Positions 25,843 to 39,093 of a stretch of DNA of 64,000 bases are shown here, piece after piece. The stretch lies in contig BQKZ01001643.1 of assembly GCA_036244855.1 (NCBI GenBank), forward strand, positions 1 to 64,000, in the 5' to 3' direction. The notes under the pieces are model-generated. The model was not told the origin of the DNA. It did no database searches and was given only the letters and a program-made list of their open reading frames with translations. Origin of the DNA: Temnopleurus reevesii (Eukaryota > Echinodermata > Echinoidea > Temnopleuroida > Temnopleuridae). The position numbers and the translations under genes are program-made. Each line of letters begins with the position of its first letter. The first letter of the stretch is position 1.

Positions 25843-27461
25843 CTGACTTGGCCTTTCAAAATTATTAATAGTCTTCAGAAATTATACGATTCCTGAAAAG
25901 TAGAAACAAATTATCTTCGGCTTCTTCTATGCATGGTTGACTGTGCAAAAATCTTCGATATAAAACAGCACCAATTGGATATTTTGTCCCGAAAGAGGTC
26001 ACGCAGCGGGTTTTGTAATTGGTCAATCGAGTGCTAATTAAAACGAAACTCTTCCTAAAATTTGTCTTCGTGGGGATTCCTATGATAAACTGTTCGTGGC
26101 CATAGTCGAGTGATAGAGCATGACGCAATATACTACCCCGGGAGATCAGTGATCAGTCTTTTTCACAGTGGGGTACACTTAGTTGATCACAGAGGTCCAT
26201 TTTAATTTGATAGATTGCAAAAGTTATTTGATATGAAAGATGATGGGGGAAAAGGTGACAAAAATAACAACGAAACTTTCCTTTGTTCCCTTGTTTTTAT
26301 AGATTTTTTTTAAATCTAAAAAACTAAATTGTATATATTTGTACTTGGTTCGGTTGATTCGTAAAGAAGCAAATCCTAGCTCAAGAATGAAAAGATAGTG
26401 ACGAAAGGCATTAAACACTCTACGTGGAAACGGTTGGATCTCGTGGAATAAACAGCAATTACATGACCGCCACGCAGTTTGAGCTGTTTGCTCAAAGTTT
26501 ATTTGAATAGCGGAGAAAATAAATAGACGCGTAATATTAGCGAAAATTCATTTATTAAGGAAGTGGTGCATTTTTGTTTTTGTAACAGTAAAGCCTGGTT
26601 CTAGCTGACGAATTAACAAAATTAACGAATAAAAATGTAGGGCACCAATAATCAACTTTTGATATGGTTGGCCATCTCATTAACTTTCGTCCATCAATGA
26701 ATACCGGCATTGCGATTACAAAACACCACTATTTATTAATGACTATATAGGGACTAGTGGATTATATTGACCGGGTTTCAGCTTACAATTTCCACCAACA
26801 TTCCGTGTGATGCTTCCAGCCTTTCATGTTCCCGCTATGATATGCATGTTTTAAAAGCCTTACGGCAAAATAACGAGGGGCTAAAAACCAATCATTCTAA
26901 TGATACGAGACTGCACGTCATCTCCATTCACACATGTATGCTCGTAGTCTTCACGTAGCATGCAGTGCCTATTGACATGATGTAATGTGAAGTCTGTAAT
27001 AAGCCAATGAATATCACCTACAATAAATTGCAAATGACAGCAGTTTGTCTAGCAGGCGAGGCAAATCGGGAACAAAAGGAAATGAAAATGTATATAGTCA
27101 AAGTTCTTTAGGATGATGGCGAATCTAGAATTCAGCATTTTTGAAAGACATTTGCGATAATTGAGCTTCTCGAATAAACAAGCTGTTAGAAAGATAAGAA
27201 GGAAATAAAGATAAATGCGATCGGACGTGAGAGAGTAGATAGTTGAATATGAATACGATTGAATACGATTAAAATGTTTTTAAAAAATAGAATTTCAATC
27301 GAGAAGTCGATATACTCCAAACTTTAATAACTTCCGAAAGCAGTGAGTATTATCTTCGGTAGATATGAAGTTAGTGCGTATTGATATCAGAAATAGCCTC
27401 CTGTCTTTATATTACGGCTACATAGAAGGCCAACTGGTAAACTACTAAAAAGTAGACCTGG
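25843..27461. other. No gene recognised
   Basis: The minus-strand open stretch 25865-26128 lies next to the LINE remnant but was not matched to a LINE domain. The rest is AT-rich and featureless. Confidence 0.45.
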
Positions 27462-27615
27462 GGGTGTTTCATCAAGATTTGTCGCAGCGACAAGGGGTCA
27501 TTTTTCCGACAGTTCCCATAGCAACTGTCAGCGATACTGCTTTTCATCCAATCACAATCAAGGAATTTGTCAGCGCTGACTAATTGTCTCTGCGACAAAT
27601 CTTGATGAAACACCC
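27462..27615. mobile_element. Short MITE with GGGTGTTTCATCAAGATTTG termini
   Basis: GGGTGTTTCATCAAGATTTG at the left is matched exactly by the inverse at the right end (CAAATCTTGATGAAACACCC). Pairing extends another 12 or so bases (TCGCAGCGACAA against TTGTCTCTGCGA). CCTG occurs just outside each end and may be a small target duplication. There is no coding capacity. Confidence 0.85.
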
Positions 27616-27622
27616 TCCTGGT

Positions 27623-27738
27623 TAAGGCCCACTCACACCTTCGCCATTTTACCCTGCGTCGGCTCAGCGTTTCTGAAAATTAAAAACGCTTCTTGAGCGC
27701 ACAGTATACGCTGATTTGACGGTGGACTAAGGAGCGTT
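27623..27738. mobile_element. MITE family M1, left half only
   Basis: TAAGGCCCACTCACACC...GCCATTTTACCCTGCGTCGGC follows the M1 left arm up to GACGGTGGACTAAGGAGCG, after which the similarity stops. It lies 8 bp right of another MITE (27462-27615), which may explain the damage. Confidence 0.7.
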
Positions 27739-28575
27739 CCTGAATAATCTTTCAGCATATCTACTAAATACCAAATCACACTAACTTTTTAGGAAAACAA
27801 TCTACAACCCCATCTTATAACTCTGAATGTAATTAGACCCATACAACGCTTTGTATCCTTTGAACAAAAAAAAACATTTCAAGCATTTTATCATTAGTGT
27901 GTGTCTATAGGCATCCTAGATATCTAAAGACAATCTTGAGTAGATATGGACATACCTTATGAGAAAACCGACGAAAGAGTTATCGTCGAAAGGAATGTTT
28001 GCTTTACATGCGAGTCAGAAAAACAGTAATTATGCATTTAAAGGGGAACTTTATTTTCTTTTTTTCTTTTTTGATAATTGAGTGTTTTATTTAATGAAAA
28101 AGAATCAACATATATACAAATAATTGGCAAACATTTACAAAGAAATTAAGCAATACATTATAAACAGACATGAGCATAAAATATACACCGTACAAATAGT
28201 CAAAACAATATGTATACAATCAACAGAGCACTACCTCCAAATACTGACAGAACAATGAAAACAAAAATGAAAACAATGCGGGGTCGCATAGAATGCTAAC
28301 TACAATAAACAAGTACATCGATTTGATGTCACAGCTCAAATCTCCATTTTCGAAATGGATGGAGAGCTTGTTAATACGCTTTGCTATATTATATTCCAAT
28401 TCTTTTTGTTTCTTTAAAAATACTTTAAAAGCAGGAGCATTTGGCAATTCATTTCTGCATTTACACGTGTAAATATAATACTTCCCCAACAAAATCAAGT
28501 AAGTTACAAACTTATCAGAAGGAACACCAACAATTTTTTATAAAAATGCGTCAGAAGGAAGTTCGAATCTGTTAA

Positions 28576-29119
28576 AGGGGAACTTCACCCAGACATTGAT
28601 GCACTCTCAGTGGATGAAGAAAAATACAATGATCAAACAGTGAAACTTTGAGCGAAATCCAACAATCCATTCAAAAGTTATGAATTTTCAAAGTTTTGAT
28701 TTAAACCCCTCATGGGCTCCTTAAACTGGCAACATACAGGCACAAAATGGCTGCCAACATGTAGAACTCTCCATTCACTTTGTACACAGAAATTCACATT
28801 TCTCCTTTTTCTAGAAAAGTAAACACTAAAATCAACAAAGTTCATTCCAAAATGCATGCAGAATCAAAATGTCCATATCATACTTGACACTGCTTGAAGA
28901 GAAAAGCAACATTTTGTCAACTTTTCTAGATAAAGAAGAAAATGTGAAATTCTGTGTAGAAAGTGAATGGAGAGTTCTCCATGTTGGCAGCCATTTTGTG
29001 CCTGTACGTTGCCAATTTGAGGAGCCCATGAGGAGTGTAAATGAAAAATGTTCACAGATTGACATTTGTATTTTTCCTCATCCACTGAGTGCACATCAAT
29101 GTCTTGGTGAATTTCCCCT
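28576..29119. mobile_element. Palindromic MITE flanked by TTAA, complete copy
   Basis: The element begins AGGGGAACTTCACCCAGAC and ends in the complement, GGTGAATTTCCCCT. TTAA lies outside on each side (28572-28575 and 29120-29123). The two halves pair over most of their length, for example CTCATGGGCTCCTTAAACTG on the left against the complement of the right arm. ATGGCTGCCAACATG also occurs once in each arm. A TTAA target is typical of piggyBac and Kolobok elements; which one is not determined. The ORFs predicted on both strands here come from the inverted repeat. Confidence 0.85.
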
Positions 29120-29422
29120 TTAATCATGTGATTCAATGTTTCAGTGACATCAACTGGCAGAGATTGAGTAAATCCAGAGAATTAATTTTACACATATATT
29201 TTATTACATTATAAAACACGGATAATGGCAAAACAGCATTGAAATGACCCACAAAAAACACACTTCGGATCGAAAGGGTAGACTCGGCATTATTAAATCT
29301 CAATCCGTGGGTACTCATATTGCTTATTCCATGTGTAGTATGAACCAAATAAACTTTTATTTATTGAACTTTTACCTTCACTTCACATGACCACCGATGA
29401 TTGATTATTAATTTCATTATGT

Positions 29423-29715
29423 GGAGGCGCCGTGGTGTAGTGGTCGTGACTCTCGCCTCTCAACTGGAGGGTCGTAGGTTCGAATCCTACCCATGTCGTC
29501 AATTTCCTTCCGCAAGAAATTCGTCCACATTGTGCTGAACTTAACCCAGGTGAGGTGAATGGGTACCTGGCAGGAATATTTATTTCTTGAAATGCCAAGT
29601 GCGCCGTGGATGGCTGCCGGGCTAAAGCCAGTGTGATAATAATGTAAAGCGCATTGAGCACTCAGCAGCTTAGTGGATACGTGCGCTATATAAATTGCAT
29701 CTATTATTTTTATTT
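29423..29715 (+). mobile_element. tRNA-derived SINE, full-length-looking copy
   Basis: The tRNA-like head has a pol III A box at 29433-29443 (TGGTGTAGTGG) and a perfect B box at 29477-29487 (GGTTCGAATCC). A conserved-looking body (GGTACCTGGCAGGAATATTT, GGCTGCCGGGCTAAAGCC) and a tail GTGCGCTATATAAATTGCAT then A/T-rich repeats follow. A 5'-truncated reverse copy sits at 25122-25333. The minus-strand peptide WVGFEPTTLQ here is the usual translation of a tRNA B-box region and is not a gene. Confidence 0.88.
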
Positions 29716-30300
29716 TACATGTTACAGATGAATAGAGGAGCTAAAAAGACAATATTTTTCTATGCCATTAAGCATGTTCATTGGAAGAAAAAAGAAGGTT
29801 TCTCACATTGCAGGTAGGCTACTCAGCAAATCTATGTTAGATGTGGACTAATTAGGTCTTTCAAGAAAGCAGCAACCTTTTACTATAATAGCCACAGAGT
29901 CTATGCTTGTCACTACACACATTCTACAGACTGTACAAAACATCCAGAGAGGTTCACAGAGGCTTGCCCGACAGACCATTAAATAGTGTATGCAAACTGG
30001 ATTCAAAGAATTGTTACCAGCCGGTTTAAGGAGTGCCATGTAACTAAATAGCAAGAAGCTTACATAATCAACCGGTCTATTGCACATAATCATGAAGGAG
30101 TTTTCAAACCTATGAAGTGGGGTTAGAAATTTGTATGGCGTGTTATGGCTCACTTATACAATCCCTATAGTTCACAATGAGCATTTTCTTCTATAGATTA
30201 CCAGTTCTCCATTTCATTCCTTTCAAATCTTGATACGTACATACATATACATACAGAGACGAACAAAAAACACGTACTACATTTTGCGAGCTGCCTGATA

Positions 30301-30665
30301 NNNNNNNNNNNNNNNNNNNNNNNNNNNNNNNNNNNNNNNNNNNNNNNNNNNNNNNNNNNNNNNNNNNNNNNNNNNNNNNNNNNNNNNNNNNNNNNNNNNN
30401 NNNNNNNNNNNNNNNNNNNNNNNNNNNNNNNNNNNNNNNNNNNNNNNNNNNNNNNNNNNNNNNNNNNNNNNNNNNNNNNNNNNNNNNNNNNNNNNNNNNN
30501 NNNNNNNNNNNNNNNNNNNNNNNNNNNNNNNNNNNNNNNNNNNNNNNNNNNNNNNNNNNNNNNNNNNNNNNNNNNNNNNNNNNNNNNNNNNNNNNNNNNN
30601 NNNNNNNNNNNNNNNNNNNNNNNNNNNNNNNNNNNNNNNNNNNNNNNNNNNNNNNNNNNNNNNNN
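30301..30665. other. Assembly gap (365 N)
   Basis: Run of N. Protein predictions crossing it are meaningless. Confidence 0.99.
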
Positions 30666-32300
30666 AGCAGCTAAGTTCTGAGAACAAACGAGAAGATTAC
30701 ATGTAAAGAAGTAAAATGTCTTAAGAAGGTCTGCATAATGATGATGATAAGGAGGAAGAGGAAATGACAGAAGAATAAAGTAAGAGGCCATCACGTGCGA
30801 TCTTGTCACCCGTCAATGCCCATGTGTAAATTCTGTCAACAATCTGCGGCCACAAATAGCACGTTGGTATCAGCACTATGATAGCAAACCATGTGGCTTA
30901 GGTATTATCCATGCATGGGTCATTACATGCCATAATAGTGCAGTTTGTTTCACCTACGTCATAGCAAGACCACAAATATGTTGCGGAATTGTATCGCTCA
31001 ATCCCAGCTAACCCCCCTTTTCATCTCATTATGGTGTGGTATGTTTTCCCCACTTAGACCAGTACCAGAAAGACGACAAGTCAAAATAGTAAATCTTGCA
31101 ATAAAGTTCTATTTAATTACATCTAAGTGGTCATCAAGGAGAAATTAAATTAAGTGATGTAGTATACCATTCAATTGGATCAGCATTAATTACAGTAATA
31201 TACTTTTACATCTTGGATGTCATAAGGACAAATAAATTCCAATTTGAAACCATAAAAACATATTCAACCCCGGAAAGAGTAGTCGGAATTTATTGAGGAA
31301 AATGTTATTGATGATGAATAATCATGGCAACGCATTTTGATTGAAATTGTAAATGGAAGAGTCGTTAAAGCTCGAACTACATTTCAGATTCATAATGTAT
31401 GTCGATGATTATTGTAAAATCGAATTCAATATTACGTCATATTTTGAGCTAGATATCGAACCAGTCATTTATACTTCAAGCATATGTAATGATCATCAGA
31501 CATATAAACTGTTGAATTGCATGTATATTCAGACTTAACAAATAACTGTGTTTGATTTGTTTTAATTTCCTATAACACAACTATTTCTAAAGATGCCGTT
31601 GTAGAAAACCACGGGTTTCCTTTGTTTGACTATGGTATAAATTATAGAAGACATGGTAAATATTTTTTTAACAATTTCATTTGAATATTTTCATTCAGAA
31701 ATAACCTTTCGAACGTGTTTCATCTCTTAATGAGATAAAATGGTAATATTTGTTTTTGACACAACCGAGAGGGCCCAATCTTTCGAACCTATTTGGACGA
31801 AAAATATATAAAGCCAACATAAATATTATTAGCACTGTCCCTGACTGTAAACACTGTTAAAACTAAGTTGTATCAAAACAATACTAAATCAATCTTTTGG
31901 CTCAATCGGATACATTTCTTCTATCATTCAGCCAATACGCTATTCTGTTTTGTATCCTTGCTTTCCCGTCTAGTTAAAGACTATTCTACTACCCAACCTC
32001 AAGGGTATTTACATTCGATCACATACACCCTTAATGTGCTTTACATTCTCAATCACAAATAAACAAGGATACAAATCATTCTTGACGTCTGGAATGCAGC
32101 CTGATTATTCAGTCATGTATTCGAACACCCTTCGAGACTTCTTCCGTTTAATCATTACATACATTTTCTATTTTCTCCATTCCAGATCGGAGTCCCCATC
32201 TGGCAATTTCAGCTAAAAATAGCTTTTGGGCATGACTGGAATAGTTTGGTGTATGTTGCATTGTCTGACCAGATGGCGTTCCCAAGGGTTGACCCCCTGA
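30666..32300. other. No gene recognised
   Basis: AT-rich DNA after the gap. No repeat family or exon recognised. Confidence 0.5.
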
Positions 32301-32319
32301 TGACGTCATGAGTGAGTCA
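32301..32319. promoter_or_regulatory. Paired CRE and AP-1 sites
   Basis: TGACGTCA (32301-32308) is followed four bases later by TGAGTCA (32313-32319), consensus CREB/ATF and Fos/Jun sites respectively. Function is inferred from the motifs only. Confidence 0.4.
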
Positions 32320-32942
32320 TTCAGTCCAGACCTCCAGCTGGCCATATGTTAGTCTGACACAATTTCAGACCCTCCGGCGGATATAGCTTTGAGTCCCATC
32401 AAATTAGGCATTAACTATCGAATGTATATTATGCATGATTAGCTGTACATTATGTATGAGGGTAGTAGGAACCAATGCATATGTATTTATATCGATTTTC
32501 GTATTGGTGTAACTTTGACCAATTTTGACCGTGGTCTATTAATTAACACTTTATATTGTCCTTAAATTAATATTATCATGCATTATTTTAAAGACCAATA
32601 TCTGAATTCTTGCTTTAACATTTTATTAAGCTTAATCTTTGAATTAAAAACAGAAAACATTTGCACTTTTGTGAAAATGTAAATCCATGATTTGTTTTGT
32701 ACATTCTACCATACACACTCTACATGTTGGAAAAGGGTATTGCAAATGCATTGCGTGGTCGTTATTCGTGATGTTCATTGTGATTATGCACGCTAAAATT
32801 AAATGCAGATTGATTAATGTATGAGATTCTACACATATTATTATAGACCATATTGATTTCATCGATTAATGTGGTAACAGTACGCTGCTGCAATTATTTG
32901 ATTTTTCAACAAGGTAGGCAGAACATGAGCAGTGTTCGAACT

Positions 32943-33153
32943 TAAGACCGATTCACACCTTTGCATTTTAGCCTGCATCGTCTTTTTTTCGATTAAACAC
33001 TTTCCCTGGACACACAAAGACACATGTCATACGGTGGACTGACGTTCGGCGTACGCTCCTTGAGTGCAAGTTGAACGTCAGTGAACCGTCTAAATCAGCG
33101 TATATTGTGCGCTCGGGGAGCAGGCTAAAACGCAAAGGTGTGGGTCGGCCATT
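32943..33153. mobile_element. MITE family M1, full copy
   Basis: TAAGACCGATTCACACCTTT at the left pairs with the complement of AAAGGTGTGGGTCGGCC at the right. The core GGTGGACTGACGTTCGGCG and GAACGTCAGTGAACCGTC matches the other M1 copies. Confidence 0.82.
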
Positions 33154-34127
33154 AGCAAAGCGGTTTAGGTTATATTTTAAAAATGCGTGACACATTGAGG
33201 AATTCAATATTATGTTTGCAATATTTATGTTGCAATCTATTGGCGTAAAATTTAGTCGTTCTTGAGTCTGTTCCACCTTTTTTTTTCAAATAAATATAAT
33301 CCTGCAAACCATTTATCTAAAAAATGATATTATTTATTGCACATTGCATTTGATACATGTACATTGGAAATAAATCGAAACCTTTTTCTAGGGTAAGTCT
33401 TTTCCTGAAAGGTCGTACGACCGAGCGAAACGAAATAATGCGTCTAGCTGGAAAATGATATCAATCCAATATAATCTCAGCCAGACGTCTTCATGATTCA
33501 AAGGGCCGGCTGTACAAAAGTGTTGGTCCTAATTTGATTATCCTCTCTTTACATTATGTACGGGAGTGTTAACCCCTACTGTTGGTCCTATTGCTTTCTA
33601 AATCGCTTGAATAGCTTCACGGCTCAAATGTCTGATGTCATGTCGCGAAACAGCATAAAACTAAAACAATCACGCAATAAAGAGAACCATAAAGACAAGA
33701 AACAACCCGAACAGAATACACTCTGTTTCCGGTTGGCCTTCTGTCATTCCGTTGAGTCACCTCATTTTGGTCTAACAATAATGCAATACTATTTGGAAAT
33801 TCATAACAATATAATTTCAAATAATTGAAAGCAGAAAACATGATGTTAAACAAACTCAGCTGTCATCACTGTTTATCTATCATTTTTCTTCCGTCACAGC
33901 AATTCATTTCACAACCCCCCTTACAAGTTTGATATAGTTCAAGCTTCTGAATTATAACAATTTTAGACCCGTGTGTATACTGTATCTGTGGTACCGGGCA
34001 ACTAGGCTACAGGGACAGTTGAAATATGCGAAATTAAACAGATTTACGTATTTGATAAAATGATGTCTGAGAATAGGATGTATTCCTTTCAAACACATCC
34101 ACACACACAAACACACCTAAACACAAC

Positions 34128-34159
<32 letters not shown>

Positions 34160-37100
34160 AACATATCCAAACACCCACATACAAGGAAGAAGAATAGACA
34201 TGATAGAGCAGAGGGCAAAGTAAAAGCACGTGAGACAGATTGCCATCTGAAATGTTTCAAAAAGAAAAACAGACATATACAAACATTCTTATGGTAAAGG
34301 TAACAAAGTGGGTCGGATGAGTGTGTTAAATTACACCGTAAGCATGAACATCAGATCAATGCCTCTTCCATTAGATTGTGCCCCGACGGGCCTTATTTAG
34401 GCTTAGGTTTTAGTGCGTTGGGGTGATTGTGTGAGGATACATAGAACTTTGGAATGCCACACTCGCGCTGGAGGTCAATGTCCATGCAGTAGACCCCGTT
34501 AAGATTTACGGCGTTCAACCATTTTAAACGGAAACAGAAACAGAAACTAGTTTGACGGCGTGTCGTAACGGGACACGAGGTGAGGAGACTGGATCTTTAA
34601 ACTGGTAAACAAATCCAGTTTGCGAGGTAATTCAGCCTGAAGGTAGAACACCGGAGACTCTTAAAGCGGCCTCAAGTTGTTAATTTTAGTTTGAGTACAG
34701 TTCAGTTCATTTACGCTCAGTATAGTTTATTTTCATCTCCAATCAAATAAAAATATAATAGATAAAGGAAAAAAAAACAATTACAAAGTTGCAAATAAAC
34801 TATGTCAAGCATGTGGCTGTTCCCGCGATGCTGTGGCCGCGGTACGCCGGGACAATATTGGGAATGACGAAATGTTCGCATCAACATACACGCCGTTGAT
34901 TGCGCGGGAAGTATTTAAAACCAGCCTCTTGTCCATCGTCAACACCGTCAACAACAGAACCCCTTTGCGTGAAATAGACTTGAAGCGATCTTGAAATCCA
35001 GTTCGCGGGTCTGAACGGGGACAAGGCAGGCCTTCCGAACCGGCTTTCAAAACTAGTTTTGTGGAAGCTACTTTGAAAACTAGGTGTTCACGGGGTCTTA
35101 TACTGCCATGTACTAATCGATGGGAAACTTGTTAGTGGTATCATGTTTTTGTGCACGTTTGCTACTGAGTCTGAAAGACAATCGCGGCAATGATGATTTT
35201 ATCCCTAATGTCTATTGCATTGGTTGTAAAGCTAAATTTAAACTTAACTCAGGACTACAGCTGACGAACGCTTTTGAAGATCATTAAACTCTTAAACATT
35301 TGCGGAAACGTTTACTATACACTGGGCAACATAATTTCCACACCACCACGGGTTCAAATCTTTTCGTCCGATGGTTATTGATCATAACTGTTTGTTTTAT
35401 ATCCCTCCCGCAAAATGCTTGGTTCCGTTCGATAGTGATTCATGTACACCATGCACAAAGTTGTTTACTATCTAACATAGATAGTGCATTGTGTATGTGT
35501 ATATATTTCTTCATGAAAAAGCGTTTCAGCAAGTGCATGCATATGTAAAATTTAAAAAAAAATGTATAAAAGTGAACAGATTGTGTAATGTTAAAAAGCG
35601 TATACATCGTATGATTCGTAAAATGCATTGTTCCTTTTTGGGGTTAGCAGATAGATTGCGAATAGCACATGAAACATGAAACTATATGACACCTATATTC
35701 ACTTTTCTTCGAAACAACGTTATCACCATGTAAATATAATTTAATTTGAATATAATGTCAAAACAGGAAATGAAGATATGCCAAACATAAAATTGTGATC
35801 CCTTCTTTTCCAATACATTAGAAATATTTTGTATAGAAAATCTATAAGAAATAAAATAAGATTATGAATTCGTAAATGTCATATCCTTGATCACGGAAGA
35901 AGCTGCACACTATTTTTAAAAAGACAAAGACTTTTTGTCACTATCTTTCTTTTGACAAAACTAATACCGTCTCCAGTTCATGTCTATCTTAGGTATACCA
36001 ACTGATCGACTGTGTGTCTAATATCGCCGAATGTACGCAAGCATCATGGCGCCCCTAGGAAACAAAAGATATAATAACGCATATTGGATTTGGATATAAC
36101 CTTCTCAAAATGAGATAAAGCCAAATGTCAATTGCTCGTGTAAGCATAAACAAGGCGGAGAGATCAAGGTTGCCTTTCTATTCATGGTTTATGCATCCCT
36201 GACCCTAAGCAAACTCTCGATGGAGAACAATGGTTTTCTTTGCGATTTGCAGAGAAATGATTCTAGAGAGCAAATGAAATCAATAGGCGCTCTGTCATTC
36301 ATTATTCAGATGGCGTAAACAGTCTGCTCTTTTCTTGCTAGGCATCATCGACTCTCTGACTAATCGAAGACATACCATTCTAATTAATGCCTTCCCGTTA
36401 ATTAAAGTTCGATTGGTATGATAAATTCTATATACCATAGTGGGAAACTTGAAGTCAGGTAATTTAGAAAAAGAACGTGCTAATTAAATCACCAGTGAGT
36501 TTTTCAGAAATGTCAGAAGATCAACTGTCCAGAAACTCAACACTTCCCTTCATTATACCAAGTTGTAGATGTTCGTGGCTCCATCGTTTGCCATTTTGCT
36601 TGGCCAGAATTGGTGGGGTTTGTTCCTGTGTTTGAAATATTAAAGAAAGAAACATCAAACTTTAATGAAACATTAGATAAATATCGACTCACATCTTATG
36701 GAATATCATTCAAAATAGACATAATTTGCGATCTGAATAAACGATGCTAAAAGGTCTCTCTATTACCAATTCATTTACGTGCTTGCACGCAAAGTTATAT
36801 AAGCAGTTCTCTCAAACGCTTGCTCTTTTATAAAAAAAAAAAAAAAAAAAAAAAGGAGAAAAGTTCAAGTTCTTTATAACATATACATTTAAACGTATCA
36901 CAAATGTGAGCTGTGATGAAGCACTCATAGGTTCTTTCTCTAACATTGAGTTTAGTTTAAACTGTGAGCATTAGGGACAAATGATTTTGGACAGAGTAAA
37001 CAACTTCTTGCCAACCTTCACAGTAGCTTGCACAAAAGATTATTGCTTTCCGATTGTGTGAAGCTTTGTTGACGTTTCTCCGCAGAAAAGGATTTCACAT

Positions 37101-38930
37101 TAAGAGGGAAGGAAACATATTTGTGCGTCTATCTAGCTATTGTGTGTGCTTGAAAAAAAATGTTTAGTTGGCCAAAAATCCTTTGTCCCATCTGCTCAAA
37201 ATAATTGTACATGTAAGACAAGGCGGTCAGATGGGGAAATCTAAGAGAGGGAATGTATCATTCTCGTCCTCGTCGTACATGACTACACGTCGCACACTAA
37301 TGTTAAAATCGTATTCTAAAAATGTTTAATCAACCTAACCATCATATCAATTGGAAGGATTTGTGGTGATATTAGAAGTTAAGCGAATTCACCGTTAGAT
37401 GACCTCCTCCCCCACCGTCGAACATTTATTTGGGAGCAATCTCTGTAGCCTCTTTTTTGCTTCAACCGAAGGATATTCATTGGCGTTTCTGAATCAAAAT
37501 TGCATGACTAGACACTGTAATAAAAGAAATAAGATATCAATCATCTTATGAAATATTTGCGAATGAGAGTCAGAGTCAGAAAGGAAAAAAAAGTAAAGTA
37601 ACCTACAAATGATTCTAAATTAAGATGTCATTTTAGTTTGTTTATGACTTTGTTTAACCACGACTTCACGTGGAGCACTGTACACTCCTACTGAGAGCTA
37701 GCATGTCGTCTCTCAGTTTGACAGAGCTTTGACAGCGCGTTTGCTCTCTTCTTAATTACACCAATATAGTGCTATGGGACTGATGTGCTCTGAAATGGTG
37801 AGTTTATCTGATGAACGACTCTGTGACAAGTTAATCGGAAGAGAGAATTTGAAGTACATTTACTAATAAATCTGAGTTCATGGCGACGGAACGTGTCTCC
37901 AATAATATTATCAGTTATTTGCTAACTATCCTTAGAACGGGTGCTAAAGTAATTGGGATTTTAAGCGATCAAGCATATCATCCTTTTACTTATAATTGTC
38001 ACGATGTCCATATTAATATTGCGCGCCTTTGTCAAATTATGGGTTACTTTTAATTGCCTAACTTCAGTAGGAGGCACTGTGTAGTATGTATTACTGGCGA
38101 ACACTGATTGATATGAAAATGAAAAGGGCATAATAAAGGTAACAATAATAGTCTTAAAACTAAATCTATATACCTTTATCTATATCATTTTGGAGGTACA
38201 TGCTGAAAAACATGATTGTAAGCAAAATATTTGAGGCTTAAAAGATAGTTGACACAGAATAAAAGATAAATTTGGTCAACGGTAATGGTTTTCAAACCCA
38301 ACTGGTGCGTTCATACTGAGTAGAATGCAACCTGTGGCATATTGGCAAGATTGCAATTTAGATGAAGATGCTCCTTTGTGTCATACTCGAAGTTTGTTCT
38401 ATTGAGCATCGAGATGAAGCTGATATGGAAATGGTTTACTGACTATCAACACAGGTTTATTGCAAGATATTAAGGAATATATACAAGAAGAAGCGATTGT
38501 GTTGTAGTTAATGTACTTATGACAAAGTGTGACATTTTGCGTTCACTCACCTTTACATATTTTTGTCATAATCTATATACAGATCAATAATAGTTATTTT
38601 CAAGAGGTCGTATCTTAACTGCTATCAAATAATTTCTAGCTGCTTGAATTCTATATTTCGAAGCATTATGTTTTAAGATTTTTCACCATCTAATTTGCTT
38701 TGATCTTGAGCGCTTTTTACGATTTCATATTTTGTAACTGATCACCACTATTTAAAACAATACTTAGCGACCTTCAAACAGTGGAAATCACGCAACAACA
38801 TCTATGAATCGCTAATGTACGTAAATATGACACTGCGGCGATGGTGAAAAAGTCCTTAAAATAGATTTCGGCACAAATCCACTATTCCCCTGATGTCATA
38901 GAAAAACTGCGATGGCTAGAGGAAATCTGA
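33154..38930. other. No gene recognised apart from a CA microsatellite
   Basis: Long AT-rich tract with few MITE signals, a poly-A run (36831-36854) and a CpG-richer patch at 34490-35090. That patch has a weak AGACCCCGT/ACGGGGTCT inverse pair at its ends (possible old element, not convincing). Its low repeat density makes it a place where regulatory DNA might sit. Confidence 0.45.
34100..34156. repeat. (CA)n microsatellite
   Basis: Interrupted CACA tract, purest at 34129-34156. Confidence 0.9.
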
Positions 38931-39093
38931 TGACGTCACGAGAGAAAAGATACCAAATATTCTAGCGATCGGCAGTAGATAGAACACATTATGACGTCAT
39001 CACTGATCCGCCTCATTCTCGAGACTGGTGATTTTGAGGGACGTATAAAACTCCCAAGCGGCAGACATCATAAGAACTTAGATATTGACGTCA
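38931..39093. promoter_or_regulatory. Cluster of three perfect CRE palindromes (TGACGTCA)
   Basis: TGACGTCA occurs at 38931-38938, 38992-38999 and 39086-39093. A near-match TGATGTCA lies just upstream (38891). TGACGTCA is the binding site of CREB/ATF bZIP factors. Three in 163 bp is far above expectation in AT-rich DNA. It lies about 12.4 kb upstream of the channel start, so a link to that gene is only a possibility. Confidence 0.55.

Noticed and set aside
28832..29136. Overlapping ORFs on both strands
   Set aside because: They mirror each other because they lie in the palindromic TTAA-type MITE.
29383..29661. ORF containing WVGFEPTTLQ
   Set aside because: This peptide is the well-known translation of an antisense tRNA B box; the locus is a SINE.
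30198..30809. Apparent 203-codon ORF
   Set aside because: Most of it is N; the reading frame across a gap is meaningless. The same applies to 60810-61426.
34099..34158. CRISPR-like or other spaced-repeat array
   Set aside because: Only CA microsatellite; no repeat-spacer structure occurs anywhere in the window.
34491..35096. Possible TIR transposon (AGACCCCGT...ACGGGGTCT)
   Set aside because: Inverse pairing is only about 9-10 bp and no target duplication is seen; noted but not called.
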